From Delphinapterus leucas (Eukaryota; Chordata; Mammalia; Artiodactyla; Monodontidae): a stretch of 64,000 nt of DNA. A program made the position numbers and the translations under genes. The DNA lies in contig NW_022098072.1 of the NCBI RefSeq assembly GCF_002288925.2, positions 22,427,489-22,491,488 on the forward strand, written 5' to 3'. This document shows, piece by piece, positions 22,801 through 33,300 of the stretch. Below the pieces are notes generated by a model, which was not told where the DNA came from, did not search any database, and saw only the letters and a program-made list of their open reading frames with translations. Within the stretch, counting starts at the first letter, position 1, and each line of letters begins with the position of its first letter.

Positions 22801-23717
22801 TTAAGGTAGGCTTGTATTGCTATAAACTTCCCTCTTAGAACTGCTTTTGCTGCATCCCATAGGTTTTGGGTCATCGTGTCTCCATTGTCATTTGTTTCTA
22901 GGTATTTTTTTATTTCCTCTTTGATTTATTCAGTGATCACTTCGTTATTAAGTAGTGTATTATTTAGCCTCCATGTGTTTGTATTTTTTACAGATCTTTT
23001 CCTGTAATTGATATCTAGAGTCTTATGGCGTTGTGGTCAGAAAAGATACTTGATACAATTTCAATTTTCTTAAATTGACCAAGGCTTGGTTTGTGACCCA
23101 AGATATGATCTATCCTGGAGAATGTTCCATGAGCACTTGAGAAAAATGTGTATTCTGTTGTTTTTGGATGGAGTGTCCTATAAATCTCAAGTAGTCCATC
23201 TTGTTTAATGTATCATTTAAAGCTTGTATTTCCTTATTTATTTTCATTTTGGATGATCTGTCCATGGGTGAAAGTGGGGTGTTAAAGTCCCCTACTATGA
23301 ATGTGTTACTGTCGATTTCCCCTTTTATGGCTGTTAGTATTTGCCTTATGTAATGAGGTGCTCCTATGTTGGGTGCATAAATATTTACAATTGTTATATC
23401 TTCTTCTTGAATTGATCCCTTGATCATTATGTAGTGTCCTTTTTGTCTCTTCTAATAGTCTGTATTTTAAAGTCTATTTTGTCTGATATGAGAATTGCTA
23501 CTCCAGCTTTCTTTTGGTTTCCATTTGCATGGAATATCTTTTTCCATCCCCTTACTTTCAGTCTGTAAGTGTCTCTCAGTCTGAAGTGGGTCTCTTGTAG
23601 ACAGCATATATATGGGTCTTGTTTTTGTATCCATTCAGCCAATCTGTGTCTTTTGGTGGGAGCATTTAGTCCATTTACATTTAAGGTAATTATTGATATG
23701 TATGTTCCTATTCCCAT
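19840..23717 (-). pseudogene. L1 ORF2 (endonuclease/reverse transcriptase), broken
   Basis: The reading begins MGIGTYISIITLNVNG, the N-terminus of the L1 endonuclease, with QETH and VGDFNTPLS motifs downstream. After several frame breaks (near 23427, 23110, 22870 and 22500) the reverse-transcriptase region runs 22494-21541 without a stop, including [18 protein letters not shown] and a GTREGCALS version of the usual GTRQGCPLS. The catalytic FADD motif reads FAYD, so a metal-binding aspartate is lost. The C-terminal domain is split into four frames (21369-19839). The original length of about 1,270 residues fits the family. Loss of the catalytic residue plus frameshifts means no activity. Confidence 0.93.
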
Positions 23718-23775
23718 TTTCTAAATTGTTTTGGGTTCGTTATTGTAGGTCTTTTCCTTCTCTTGTGTTTCTTGC

Positions 23776-24695
23776 CTAGAGAAGTTCCTTTAGCATTTGT
23801 TGTAAAGCTGGTTTGGTAGTGCTGAACTCTCTCAGCTTTTGCTTGTCTGTAAAGGTTTTAATTTCTCCATCAAATCTGAATGAGATCCTTACTGGGTCTC
23901 ATTCTTGGTAGAACAGTAGAATTTTTGGTTTTGCAGGGTTTTTTCCTTCATCACTTTCAGTATGTCCTGCCACTCCCTTCTGGCTTGCAGAGTTTCTACT
24001 GAGAGATCAGCTTTTAACCTTATGGGGATTCCCTTGTGTGTTATTTGTTGTTTTTCCCTTGCTGCTTTTAATATGCTTTCTTTGTATTTAATTTTTGACA
24101 GTTTGATTAATATGTGTCTTGGTGTGTTTCTCCTTGGATTTATCCTGTATGGGACTCTCTATGCTTCCTGGACTTGATTAACTATTTCCTTTCCCATATT
24201 AGGGAAGTTTTCAAGTATAATCTCTTCAAATATTTTCTCAGTCCCTTTCTTTTTCTCTTCTTCTTCTGGAACCCCTATGATTCGAATGTTGGTGCGTTTA
24301 ATGTTGTTCCAGAGGTCTCTGAGACTGTCTTCAGTTCTTTTCATTCTTTTTTCTTTATTATGCTCTGCAGTAGTTATTTCTACTATTTTATCTTCCAGGT
24401 CACTTATCCGTTCTTCTGCCTCAGTTATTCTGCTATTGATCCCATCTAGAGTATTTTTCATTTCATTTATTGTGTTGTTCATCATTGTTTGTTTCATCTT
24501 TAGTTCTTCTAGGTCCTTGTTAAATGTTTCTTGCATTTTGTCTATTCTGTTTCCAAGATTTTGGATCATCTAAAGATTTACTATCATTATTCTGAATTGT
24601 TTTTCAGGTAGACTGCCTATTTCCTCTTCATTTGTTAGGTCTGGTGCGTTTTTATCTTGCTCCTTCATCTGCTGTGTGTTTTTCTGTCTTCTCAT
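23776..24695 (-). pseudogene. L1 ORF1 (RNA-binding chaperone), broken
   Basis: The likely start at 24695 gives MRRQKNTQQMKEQDKN. An in-frame stop at about 24570-24572 separates this N-terminus from the coiled-coil section (MIQNLGNRIDKMQETFNKDL..., with heptad spacing and ITEAEERISDLEDKI). A second break near 24159 precedes the C-terminal nucleic-acid-binding part (REKQQITHKGIPIRLKADLS) and the end LQQMLKELL at 23776. About 306 codons in all, in the usual range for ORF1p. ORF1 ends about 58 bp before the ORF2 start, the standard L1 spacing. Confidence 0.9.
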
Positions 24696-25249
24696 TTTGC
24701 TTACCTTACTGTGTTTGGGGTCTCCTTTTTGCAGGCTGCAGGTTCGTAGTTCCTGTTGTTTTTGATGTCTGTCCCCAGTGGCTAAGGTTGGTTCAGTGGG
24801 TTGTGTAGGCTTCCTGGTGGAGGGGACTAGTGCCTGTGTTCTGGTCGATGAGGCTGGATCTTGTCTTTCTGGTGGGCAGGTCCACGTCTGGTGGTGTGTT
24901 TTGGGGTGTCTGTGGATTATGATTTTAGGCAGCCTCTCTGCTAATGGGTGGGGTTGTGTTCCTGTCTTGCTAGTTGTTTGGCAGAGGATGTCCAGCACTG
25001 TAGCTTGCTGGTCGTTGAGTGAAGCTGGGTGCTGGTGTTGAGATGGAGATCTCTGGGAGATTTTCGCCGTTTGATATTATGTGGAGCTGGGAGGTCTCTT
25101 GTGGACCAGTGTCCTGAAGTTGGCTCTCCCACCTCAGAGGCACAGCACTGACTCCTGGCTGTAGCACCAAGAGCCTTTCATCCACACGGCTCAGAATAAA
25201 TGGGAGAAAAAGTAGAGAGAAAGAATTAGTAGAAGTAGGAATAAAAGAG

Positions 25250-25378
25250 AGAAAGAAAGGGAAGGAAGGAAGGAAGGAAGGAAGAAAGAAAGAAGAAAAG
25301 AAGGAAAGAAAGAAGGGAGGGAGGGATGGTGGGAGGAAGGAAGGAAGGAGGGAAGGAAGGAAGGAAAAAAGAAAGGAG
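25250..25378. repeat. Purine-rich (GGAA/AAGG)n array in L1 5' UTR
   Basis: Roughly 125 bp of GAAA/GGAA/GGGA units on the plus strand, in the antisense of the L1 5' UTR. A second, shorter array lies at 25617-25664. GGAA repeats can bind ETS factors; that role here is inference. Confidence 0.9.
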
Positions 25379-25381
25379 GAA

Positions 25382-25885
25382 GATAAAGTAAAATAAAATA
25401 AAGTTATTAAATTAAAAAATAGTTATTAAGAAAAAAGATTAAAAAAAAAAACCGGACAGATAGAACCTTAGGACAAATGGTGGAAGCAATGCTATACAGA
25501 CAAAATCTCACACAGAAGCATACACATACACACTCACAAAAAGAGGAAAAGGGGAAAAACTCATAAATCTTGCTCTCAAAGTCCACCTCTTCAATTTGGG
25601 ATTATTCGTTGTGTAAAGGAGGGAAGGAAGGAAAGAAAGAAAGAAAGAAAGAAGGAAGGAAGATAAAGTAAAGTAAAATAAAGTTATTAAAATTATTAAG
25701 AAAAAAATTTTTTAAAAAAAGGACAGATAGAACCCTAGGACAAATGGTGGAAGCTAAGCTATACAGACAAAATCTCACACGGAAGCATACACATACACAC
25801 TCACAAAAAGAGGAAAAGGGGAAAAAATCATAAATCTTGCTCTCAAAGTCCACCTCCTCAATTTGGGATGATTCGTTGTCTATTC
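25382..25885 (-). repeat. Tandem 280-bp monomers in the L1 5' UTR
   Basis: Unit 1 (25382-25615) and unit 2 (25662-25885) are about 90% or more alike. Both begin 'gataaagtaaa', contain 'tacagacaaaatctcacac' and end at 'attcgttgt'. Each is preceded by a purine array, so the repeat period is about 280 bp. L1 promoters of several mammals are built from such monomers; this looks like the same architecture with two copies. Confidence 0.85.
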
Positions 25886-26589
25886 ATATATTCCACAGAT
25901 GCAGGGTACATCAAGTTGATTGTGGAGCTTTAATCCGCTGCTTCTGAGGCTGCTGGGAGAGATTTCCCTTTCTCTTCTTTGTTCTCAAAGCTCCCAGGGG
26001 CTCAGCTTTGGATTTGGCCCCGCCTCTGCGTGTAGGTCGCCTGAGGGCATCTGTTCTTTGCTCAGACAGGACGGGGTTAAAGGAGCCGCTGATTCCTGCG
26101 CTCCGACCAAAGCCCGAGCCTCAGCTCGCAGCCCCGCCTGCCCTGGTGGGCGAGCAGACAAGCCTGTCGGAGTGCCGGTCAGCACTGATCCTCCATGTGG
26201 GAATCTCTCCGCTTTGTCCTCCGCACCCCTGTTGCTGTGCTCTCCTCCACGGCGCCGAAGCTCCCCCCTCCGCCACCCGCAGTCTCCGCCCGTGAAGGGG
26301 CTTCCTAGTGTGTGGAGACCTTTCCTCCTTCACAGCTCCCTCCCACTGGTGCAGGTCCCGTCCCTATTCTTTTGTCTCTGTTTTTTCTTTTTTTTTCTTT
26401 TGCCCTACCCAGGTACCTGGGGAGTTTCTTGCCTTTTGGGAAGTCTGAGGTCTTCTGCCAGCATTCAGTAGGTGTTCTGTAGGAGTTGTTCCACGTGTAG
26501 ATGTATTTCTGGTGTATCTGTGGGGAGGAAGGTGATCTCCGCGTCCTACTCTTCTGCCAACTTCCCCTCCGCCCAAAGAGAGATCTTTT

Positions 26590-26837
26590 AAGAGCAATTT
26601 CGTTGCTCAAAATTTCTACCTCCTACAAAACACTAGAGCACAGTTCAGCTAAGTTCTTTGCCACTTTGTAACAAGGATTGCCTTTTCTCCAGTTTCCAAT
26701 GACCTGTTTCTCATTTTCATCTGAGAGCTCACCAGAATGTCATTTAATGTCCATGTTTCTACCAACATTCTGTTCATGATTATTTATGTTCTTTATCCTA
26801 AGAAGATGGAAGTTTTCTCTCCAGCTGTCTTTTCTTT
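26590..26837. other. Short intergenic stretch, nothing recognised
   Basis: Non-repeat-looking DNA between the L1 duplication and the next SINE. Confidence 0.45.
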
Positions 26838-26848
26838 CTGAATTGCCT

Positions 26849-27069
26849 GTTTGTTTTTTTTTGTTTGTTTTTTTGCGGTACGTGGGCCTCTCACTGCTGT
26901 GGCCCCTCTCCCATTGCGGAGCACAGGCTCTGGACACGCAGGCCCAGCGGCCATGGCTCACGGGCCCAGCCGCTCCGCAGCACGTGGAATCCTCCCGGAC
27001 CGGGGCACGAATCCACGTCCCCTGCATCGGCAGGCGGACTCCCAACCACTGCACCACCAGGGAAGCCCC
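26849..27069 (-). mobile_element. CHR SINE, young, minus strand
   Basis: Complete element in reverse: a T-rich tail with G interruptions at the left, the body, and the head ending 'ccaccagggaagcccc'. The 11-bp duplication CTGAATTGCCT is at 26838-26848 and 27070-27080, perfect. Frames of 77-115 residues crossing it are artefacts. Confidence 0.95.
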
Positions 27070-27204
27070 CTGAATTGCCTTTAACACTTTATATTTCTAG
27101 CATGCACATCTTTCAGCTTCTACCCACTACCCAGTTCCCAGGCCCCTTCTACATTTTTAGGTGTTTGTTACTGCAGCACCCTACTTCTTAGTCCAAAATA
27201 TGTA

Positions 27205-27690
27205 TTAGTCTGCTCAGGTTCCTATAACAAAATACCATAGACTAGATGGCTTAAATAACAGAAATTTGTTTTCTCACAGTTCTGGAGGCTGTGAAGTCCA
27301 AGATCAGTCTGGCAGGGTTCAGTTTCTGGTAAAGACTGTCTTCCTGGCTTGCAGATGCCACCTTCTTGCTTTGTCCTCACATGGTGGGGAGGGGTGGGGT
27401 TGGGGGGAGAGAGAGGGAGAGAGGGGAGGGAAGAAAAAGAAGGGAAGAGAGAAAGAGTAGGGAGAAGGGAGTGGGGAGAACGAAGGGAGAGCATGAGCGT
27501 ATTCTCTTGTGTCTCCTCTTACTGGGACACTAATGTTATTGGATCAGGGCCCTACCCTTGTGACCTCAAACATGGACCTCATGTTTATGTCCATAAACAT
27601 CCCATCTCCAAAATAGCCACACTGGGGATAAGGCCTTCAACATAAGAATTGGGGGGAGGACACAAACATCTAGTCCTTAATAGCACCTTT
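27205..27690 (-). mobile_element. MLT1-class LTR (ERVL-MaLR), minus strand
   Basis: The left part, 'ttcctataacaaaataccat', 'cagttctggaggctgtgaag' and 'cttcctggcttgcag', and the right part, 'cttcaacataagaattgggg' with 'aggacacaaacatct', together are the reverse complement of an MLT1 LTR. A purine-rich expansion (27383-27492) sits in the middle. No retroviral coding region is present. Confidence 0.8.
27383..27492 (+). repeat. Polypurine tract within the LTR
   Basis: About 110 bp almost entirely of G and A, with several GGGG/GGGA runs. Prone to slippage, and on paper able to form G-quadruplex or triplex DNA. Confidence 0.85.
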
Positions 27691-28091
27691 GTGTGACAAA
27701 AATTCAGCAGTACTTTGCACAAGTCTGAAGAGCAGAAAGTGTGAAAAATCAGGAGGAATGTGCTAAATATATATTAATGTTTTAAGTCAGTATTTTCATT
27801 TCTTTCCCCTATATTCTCTCATTTAGATCAAATGAACAAATTTTCCTGTTATGTTTGTCTGTTGCTTGTCCAAGCTGGCTTTCTGCTGCCTGCTAGATAA
27901 ATGCTATGCGAGGTTTTAAGATGCCCTCCTCTAGGAGGACCAAAGGAAAGATGGCATCTAAAGAAGACGGCAAGTATGACTAACTTGGCCTAATCTTTTA
28001 TTCAAATGCAGTTTGAATTGTTTGTTCCTCTGGGGTGATATTTTATTATGACTTTGCAGCCAAAAAATATAAGAAATGAACCTATTTTAAG
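27691..28091. other. Intergenic stretch, nothing recognised
   Basis: No gene or named repeat is supported. Confidence 0.45.
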
Positions 28092-28102
28092 AAAGTAATG
28101 CC

Positions 28103-28904
28103 CCAAGGGAACCCTGTACACTGTAAATTGGTGCAGCCACTGTGGAAAACAGTATGGAGGTCCCTCAAAAAGCTAAAAAATAGAACTACCTTATGATCCA
28201 GCAATCCCACTCCTGTGTATATATCCAAAGAAAATGAAAATGCTAATTCAAAAAGATACATGCACCCCAATGTTCATAGCAGCATTATTTACAATAGTCA
28301 AGATATGGAAGCAACCTAAGTGTCCATCAACAGATGAATGGATAAAGAAGTTGTGATATATATACACACACATATATATCCCATTATATATATATATATA
28401 TATATAAAAATAATGGGATACTACTCAGCCATAGAAAAAAATGAAATTTTGCCATTTGCAGCAAAATGGATAGGCTTGGAGGGTATTATGCTTAGTGAGA
28501 TAAGTCAGACAGAGAAAGACAAATTATGTTATCACTTATATGTGGACTCTAAAAAAATACAACAAACTAGTGAATATAACAAAAAAGGAAGAAACTGACT
28601 CACAGATATAGAGAACTAGTGCTTACTAATGGGGAGAGGACAGGGGAGGGGAGAGGACAGGGAAGTGGCAAGGGGCAAGACAGAGGTAGGAGATTAAGAG
28701 GTACAAACTACTCTGTATAAAATAAATAAGCTACAAGGATATATTGTACAACACAGGGAATATAGCCAATATTTTATAATAACTATATAAGTAGAGTATA
28801 ACCTTTAAAAATTATGAATCACTATGTGGTACATCTGAAACATATAATATTATACATCAACTATACCGCAACAATAAATAAATAAATTTTTAAAAAGAAA
28901 AAAC
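28103..28904 (+). mobile_element. 5'-truncated L1
   Basis: Plus-strand L1 3' end with the conserved text 'tatgatccagcaatcccac', 'ggaagcaacctaagtgtcc' and 'actactcagccatagaaaa', a (TA)n expansion at 28370-28406, and an A-rich tail. The 11-bp duplication AAAGTAATGCC at 28092-28102 and 28905-28915 is perfect. The coding remains are fragments of the ORF2 C-terminus. Confidence 0.93.
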
Positions 28905-28915
28905 AAAGTAATGCC

Positions 28916-29561
28916 TATTTCCAGCATTTTCATTATTCATGGAACAAAAATATATTGGTTCATCCCTGTCCATATACAAATACAGCATATCAAGGAATTC
29001 TGTGCCAATGTACAAAACTGATGCTAATGACTCGCCATGTTAATTGTCTGCTCTGTGTTGGGCATCATGCCAGGTGCTAGGAGTGCAGGAGGAATAAAAC
29101 CCAGCCCCTTCACAAAGAATTTACAGTTGGCTAAGGAGATAGACCCATACTTTCAAGCTATTTTCCCAGGAGTGGTAAGGGGTTTGTGCAGTCGTCTGCT
29201 TTCTCTTACCCAGGTGGCTGCTTAGAAAGGCAGCTGTGGTCAAAGAGGTTTTCCAAGAGAAGCTCCACCCTATAAGTATCACAGTATTAAATATACAATC
29301 TATGTCAAGCATGAAGCATTTGGACATGTGCAATATCTATTTTAAATAGAAATGAAGTTTTGTGTTTATGTCACTTAAACATTCTTCAGTTCGCTCCATG
29401 ATGCCTTTAACCATTGGAATAACCATAGAAGATTCATCAAGTAAGTTGTAAGAAGAGGCAGCCAGGTACAACAGAATGTCCTTATAAAAGGAGAAACTCC
29501 CATTGCCATCCTACCCACAAAATGCTGCCTATTTGTTTTTTCTAAAACATTCTAATTTTCT
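28916..29561. other. Intergenic stretch with a possible L2 remnant
   Basis: Positions 29045-29160 resemble the L2 text 'gggcatcatgccaggtgctagg...'. The rest is unassigned. Confidence 0.45.
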
Positions 29562-29850
29562 TTTTTTTAAATTAATTAATTTTTGTCTGTGTTGGGTCTT
29601 CATTGCTGCACGTGGGCTTTCTCTAGTTGTGGCGAGCAGGGGCTACTCTTCATTGCGGTGTGTGGGCTTCTCATTGCTGTGGCTTCTCTTGTTGCGGAGC
29701 ACGGGCTCTAGGCGCACGGGCTTCAGTAGTTGTGGCACACGGGCTTAGTTACTCCACGGCATGTGGGATTTTCCCGGACCAGGGCTCGAACCCCTGTCCC
29801 CTGCATTGGCAGGCGGATTCTTAACCACTGCGCCACCAGGGAAGCCCCAT
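29562..29850 (-). mobile_element. Long-form CHR SINE, minus strand
   Basis: Reverse-oriented element of about 290 bp with the head end 'gcgccaccagggaagcccc' and the extra internal block 'gttgtggcacacgggcttag' that marks the long subfamily. T-rich sequence lies on both sides, so no duplication can be fixed. Confidence 0.88.
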
Positions 29851-30104
29851 TTTTTTTTTTTTTTTTAAAGGATATCTCCCCTAGAGATGTTTTAAAAAAC
29901 TGTCATTTTGCTTCTGAGGTATTTGCAAGCCTTGCCTCTTTGGTTTTTTGATGTCATAAGCATCCTGAATAAAATAACATACTGCAGCTCACAGGGAGAC
30001 TTTGCATCTCTGCAGGACAAGTGTAATCTGAAAAGCTTCGAGGCACACACATAAAATTTTAACATTAAAAGTTGTTGTAGCAAGAGTTTTTCCTATATTT
30101 AAAA
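29851..30104. other. Immediate downstream flank of CDK19
   Basis: Unique, AT-rich sequence beyond the predicted CDK19 cleavage site. Nothing else recognised. Confidence 0.5.
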
Positions 30105-30133
30105 AATTCACACTGAAACAAAGTCAATTAAAT

Positions 30134-30139
30134 TTTATT
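30134..30139 (-). terminator. CDK19: Distal poly(A) signal AATAAA
   Basis: AATAAA on the minus strand, followed 10-30 nt later by GU/U-rich sequence (TTTGTTTCAGTGTGAATTTTTT region at about 30100-30122). Cleavage is expected at about 30105-30125. Confidence 0.65.
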
Positions 30140-30170
30140 ACACCAAGAATATAAAATAAATGCAATGTAA

Positions 30171-30176
30171 TTTATT
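30171..30176 (-). terminator. CDK19: Upstream tandem poly(A) signal AATAAA
   Basis: A second canonical hexamer 37 nt before the distal one; both may be used. Confidence 0.55.
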
Positions 30177-30248
30177 TTTGTCTTAACAGTCATTTCAGGA
30201 AGGATGTCAGGACAACTCAAAAGCGGGAAACACTCGGCTCCAAAGCAG

Positions 30249-30315
30249 CAGCTCATCCTGCACCCCGCGGAGCAAGCCTCGCTGGAAGGCGGGGTGCAGG
30301 CGCGGGAGGCAGCTG
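30249..30315 (-). other. CDK19: GC-rich hairpin near the CDK19 mRNA 3' end
   Basis: A perfect 12-bp inverted repeat, CCTGCACCCCGC (30257-30268) and GCGGGGTGCAGG (30289-30300), encloses a 20-nt loop. A further 5-bp pair (CAGCT 30249-30253 with AGCTG 30311-30315) could extend the stem past an asymmetric internal loop. The surrounding UTR is AT-rich, so this island of GC pairing about 80-120 nt before the poly(A) signals is unusual. Function is unknown. Confidence 0.7.
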
Positions 30316-33300
30316 GCTCTGAGTGCACACCTCGCAGCAGTGTGTGGAAAGCACACACAGTCATGTCTATAATCGTATAAAGAGGGACGCGTGCAGAAAA
30401 TGACTGAAAAAAGAGACGACGACAGGTACACTTCACAAATAGGAATTATGGGAAATACAAACTAGGCAGTTTAGAGAGGATATACTACATAACATATATA
30501 AAAAGTACTTTAAATTGTTAAAAAGGACATCTTCAGTCCAGATTTTGTGTAATACTTTTAGTGTCTACACAGACAAATCTTTAAAAAAATTAAATAGTAT
30601 TAATTTACTAAATATTTAAGAGATAACAGTGCATTAAGGATTTTTTTTTCATATAATACATACATATCACTCCTTTGCAGTGATAGCACAGAAGAGTAAG
30701 TATGGCCTTAGGTACAACACATTTTAAAAAAATCCTAAAACAATGAACTTTGCTTTATGATATTTGTGACTATTCTTGAAGATTAAGGAAACCTAAACAG
30801 CTATGTTTTATATAAAATATTATTTATACTTGAATCCTTCAAGCCTCCTTTAGTCTAACTGCCATTTCACTGCCTTTCTCCATTCCCCAGAAAGATAACA
30901 CCATAGAGGTTAGGATTCATAATTTTCACAGAATACTCCTTCATTGTATAGTTTCTGTTACATACAATTATTCAAAGCAGATTAAGCTGCAAGTCTTATT
31001 GTCCAACTATTTTTTCTTTTATCTTTAGCAGAGAAAACAGCATCCTTTTAGAGGCATACAACTAGCAGTTGCTTCACCAGGAACGAGGCAGTGAACACGT
31101 AAGCAAATGCCATCCCTTTCCATTCTTAAATGTAAATTGCGTTTACAAGAGCAAAGAGTAGTGCAGAAGTTCAAAGTTCTAAGTACTAAAGTTTTAAAAC
31201 CACACAGATATAAAAATATACATGTCCTTGGTTTTTGTATGTTACTGCATGATCTACTTCATCATAAGGATTGTTTCAGCCTCATAGTATCAGTCCTGCC
31301 ACCAGGCTACCTTACCCTTGACTCAGCTGTCCTGAAACCCTAGAATCCCTTTTCCCAAACACACAACTTACCAGAAAGCTAACTCGAAAACTGATTTGTA
31401 CTATGGAGTGCAGAAGACCTTCACTTTGCTTCCTTCCTTCCTTCCCATAACCTACCCTGGTTTGGAAGTCCACCCTGCATTCTCAGGGGACATTGATGGT
31501 AATAAATTTTTAAAGAGGAATGGGGTCAATTGGGGACCAAAAAGGTAAATTTTAACCTCAAAAAGCTTCACAGGTCTCCTTCGAGGTCCCACAGTTTTAG
31601 GGCCCGTAAGTATGTTAAAGGCTTTGTTCCCCTTTACAAGGAAAAGGAAATTATGAACCAAAATTATTTCAAAGGGTAATGAGCACCAGTGGGCATCACC
31701 AACTCTTAGGCAAGAGCACAGGAGGAAAGGGCCAGTACCAGTGCAGTGACCAGAAACCCAGTCACATGGTAATTGGCGTATCTGGCTAGATCCTGTGTGG
31801 AGAACACCGGGAGCAACTGAAAAAATCCCCTCACGGTTTCTGTATCAGTTCTGCCACTAAAATTCACTACATACAAGGAAAGCAGGGTAGTCCCATGATC
31901 ATATAAGCACATATCACAAGGATTTATATCAAAGTTGCTTATAAAGTATTAAGGGGCATGATATTTTGGTTCATGCACATATTTGGGTTCGTCTTTTAGT
32001 AAATGTAAGCTCTCCTTGAGGGCAGGAACAGAGCTTCTATTTTCACTGTAATTTCCTACAAACACTTAGTTGTGTTCTGCCTACAAGGGCCACCCAACTG
32101 TTGTTGAAAGGCTGCTGTGAACATTTCAAATATATATTAATGCCTGTGGTGATATTAATTGCTGGCTTTCTTGAAGGTAGACAAACACAGAAACCTCTCC
32201 ATGACACTTGTTTATTACAGAGCAAAATATGGAATAATAACTCTCTCCAAGTGGGTCTAGAAGTAAACGAATAGACCTTCATGTTCTAAGATGGTTTCAT
32301 TTATGAGCCTGTCATCCCAGGAAAGCGTCCTGTCATGGAATCAATCATAAGCTCTTCAAGGACAGGAAGTAGGTCTTGCCCTTTGTGTCTCACCCCCCAG
32401 CATAATGCTGGGCACGAGGTGAGGGTGCAGTGAGGATCTGATGACAGTGAGGCTTCAGGTCACAGGACAGAACTTTACTTGGGTAGCTACGTTACGCAGA
32501 GGGCTACTAATTTCTCATTTGCAAAAATGGAAGGGGTAAATTACTATGGAGACAATCAGAAATTCCTTCCAGTGGAGCATGTCAACAGTTTCATCTTCAG
32601 TGTTGATGAGTGTCACTGTATAGTCTTTGTTATTAATAAGCATTATTATGCTGAGATCAGTAAGGTCCTTGCTGGCTACAGGATCACATCAATAGTGCAA
32701 AATGTATACTGGCTTCTGTCTAAAACTTATTTTACTTGTATATGGACCCAGAGTATCATAACCAGGTAGATAAGTTCACAAAGAAGAGTTAAAAAATGCA
32801 TATAACTTGCATATACAATAATCAGCTATTTCTTCTAGCTCAAGAAAACATTAAAACGAGGCTGGTGCTGCTAGTAGCATTTAGAAGAACACAAGTTTCT
32901 TGCCCCTTACATTACAATGGGAGCTCTAAGTCTTTACATTTCCTTGTGACTCTGCTGAGCGTCCTTACGCTGGCTAAGAAAGAGCTCAGTCTCTAAGTCA
33001 TAGATCATAGAAATGCAAATAGCACTTATCTAATAGGTCGTATACTATCTGCCCATAGTTTAGGCACAATTATTAAGTTTTCTCCTAGGGGCAAAAGAAA
33101 GCATTCAGTGCAATGAAAAGATTCTTGATAGAATTAAGTTTCAGTAATAACAGCAAAATTATGCATACATAATACATACTTTAAACATGAACAAAACCTA
33201 AATTTTTAACATGCTTTAAAAATAGTCACTCTATGTCTAATGCAAATACGAATGGAGAACACTGCTCTTTATTTTAAAAGCAGATTAATTTGCAGGCTTC

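Larger units (their letters stand above)
19546..26575 (-). mobile_element. Full-length L1 retrotransposon, inactivated
   Basis: A complete L1 of about 7.0 kb on the minus strand. Its 5' end near 26575 reads 'ggaggggaagttggcagaag', as L1 5' UTRs do. A 1.9-kb 5' UTR, ORF1, a spacer of about 58 bp, ORF2 and a short 3' end with a T run at 19541-19557 follow. The 14-bp duplication AAGAGAG(G/A)TCTTTT at 19532-19545 and 26576-26589 has one mismatch, and the right copy is followed by AA, giving the L1 nick motif TTTT/AA. Frameshifts and stops in both frames make it non-autonomous. It is younger than the surrounding repeats but not new. Confidence 0.95.

Noticed and set aside
25250..25664. Regularly spaced short repeats resembling an array
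   Set aside because: These are purine microsatellites and a two-unit L1 5' UTR duplication, not a CRISPR array. The genome is mammalian.
25920..26471. 183-residue open frame in GC-rich DNA
   Set aside because: It lies antisense within the L1 5' UTR. Overlapping frames on both strands reflect GC content, not coding.
30128..30436. 102-residue minus-strand frame near the CDK19 3' end
   Set aside because: It lies in the 3' UTR, spans the inverted repeat and both poly(A) signals, and shows no domain or codon bias.
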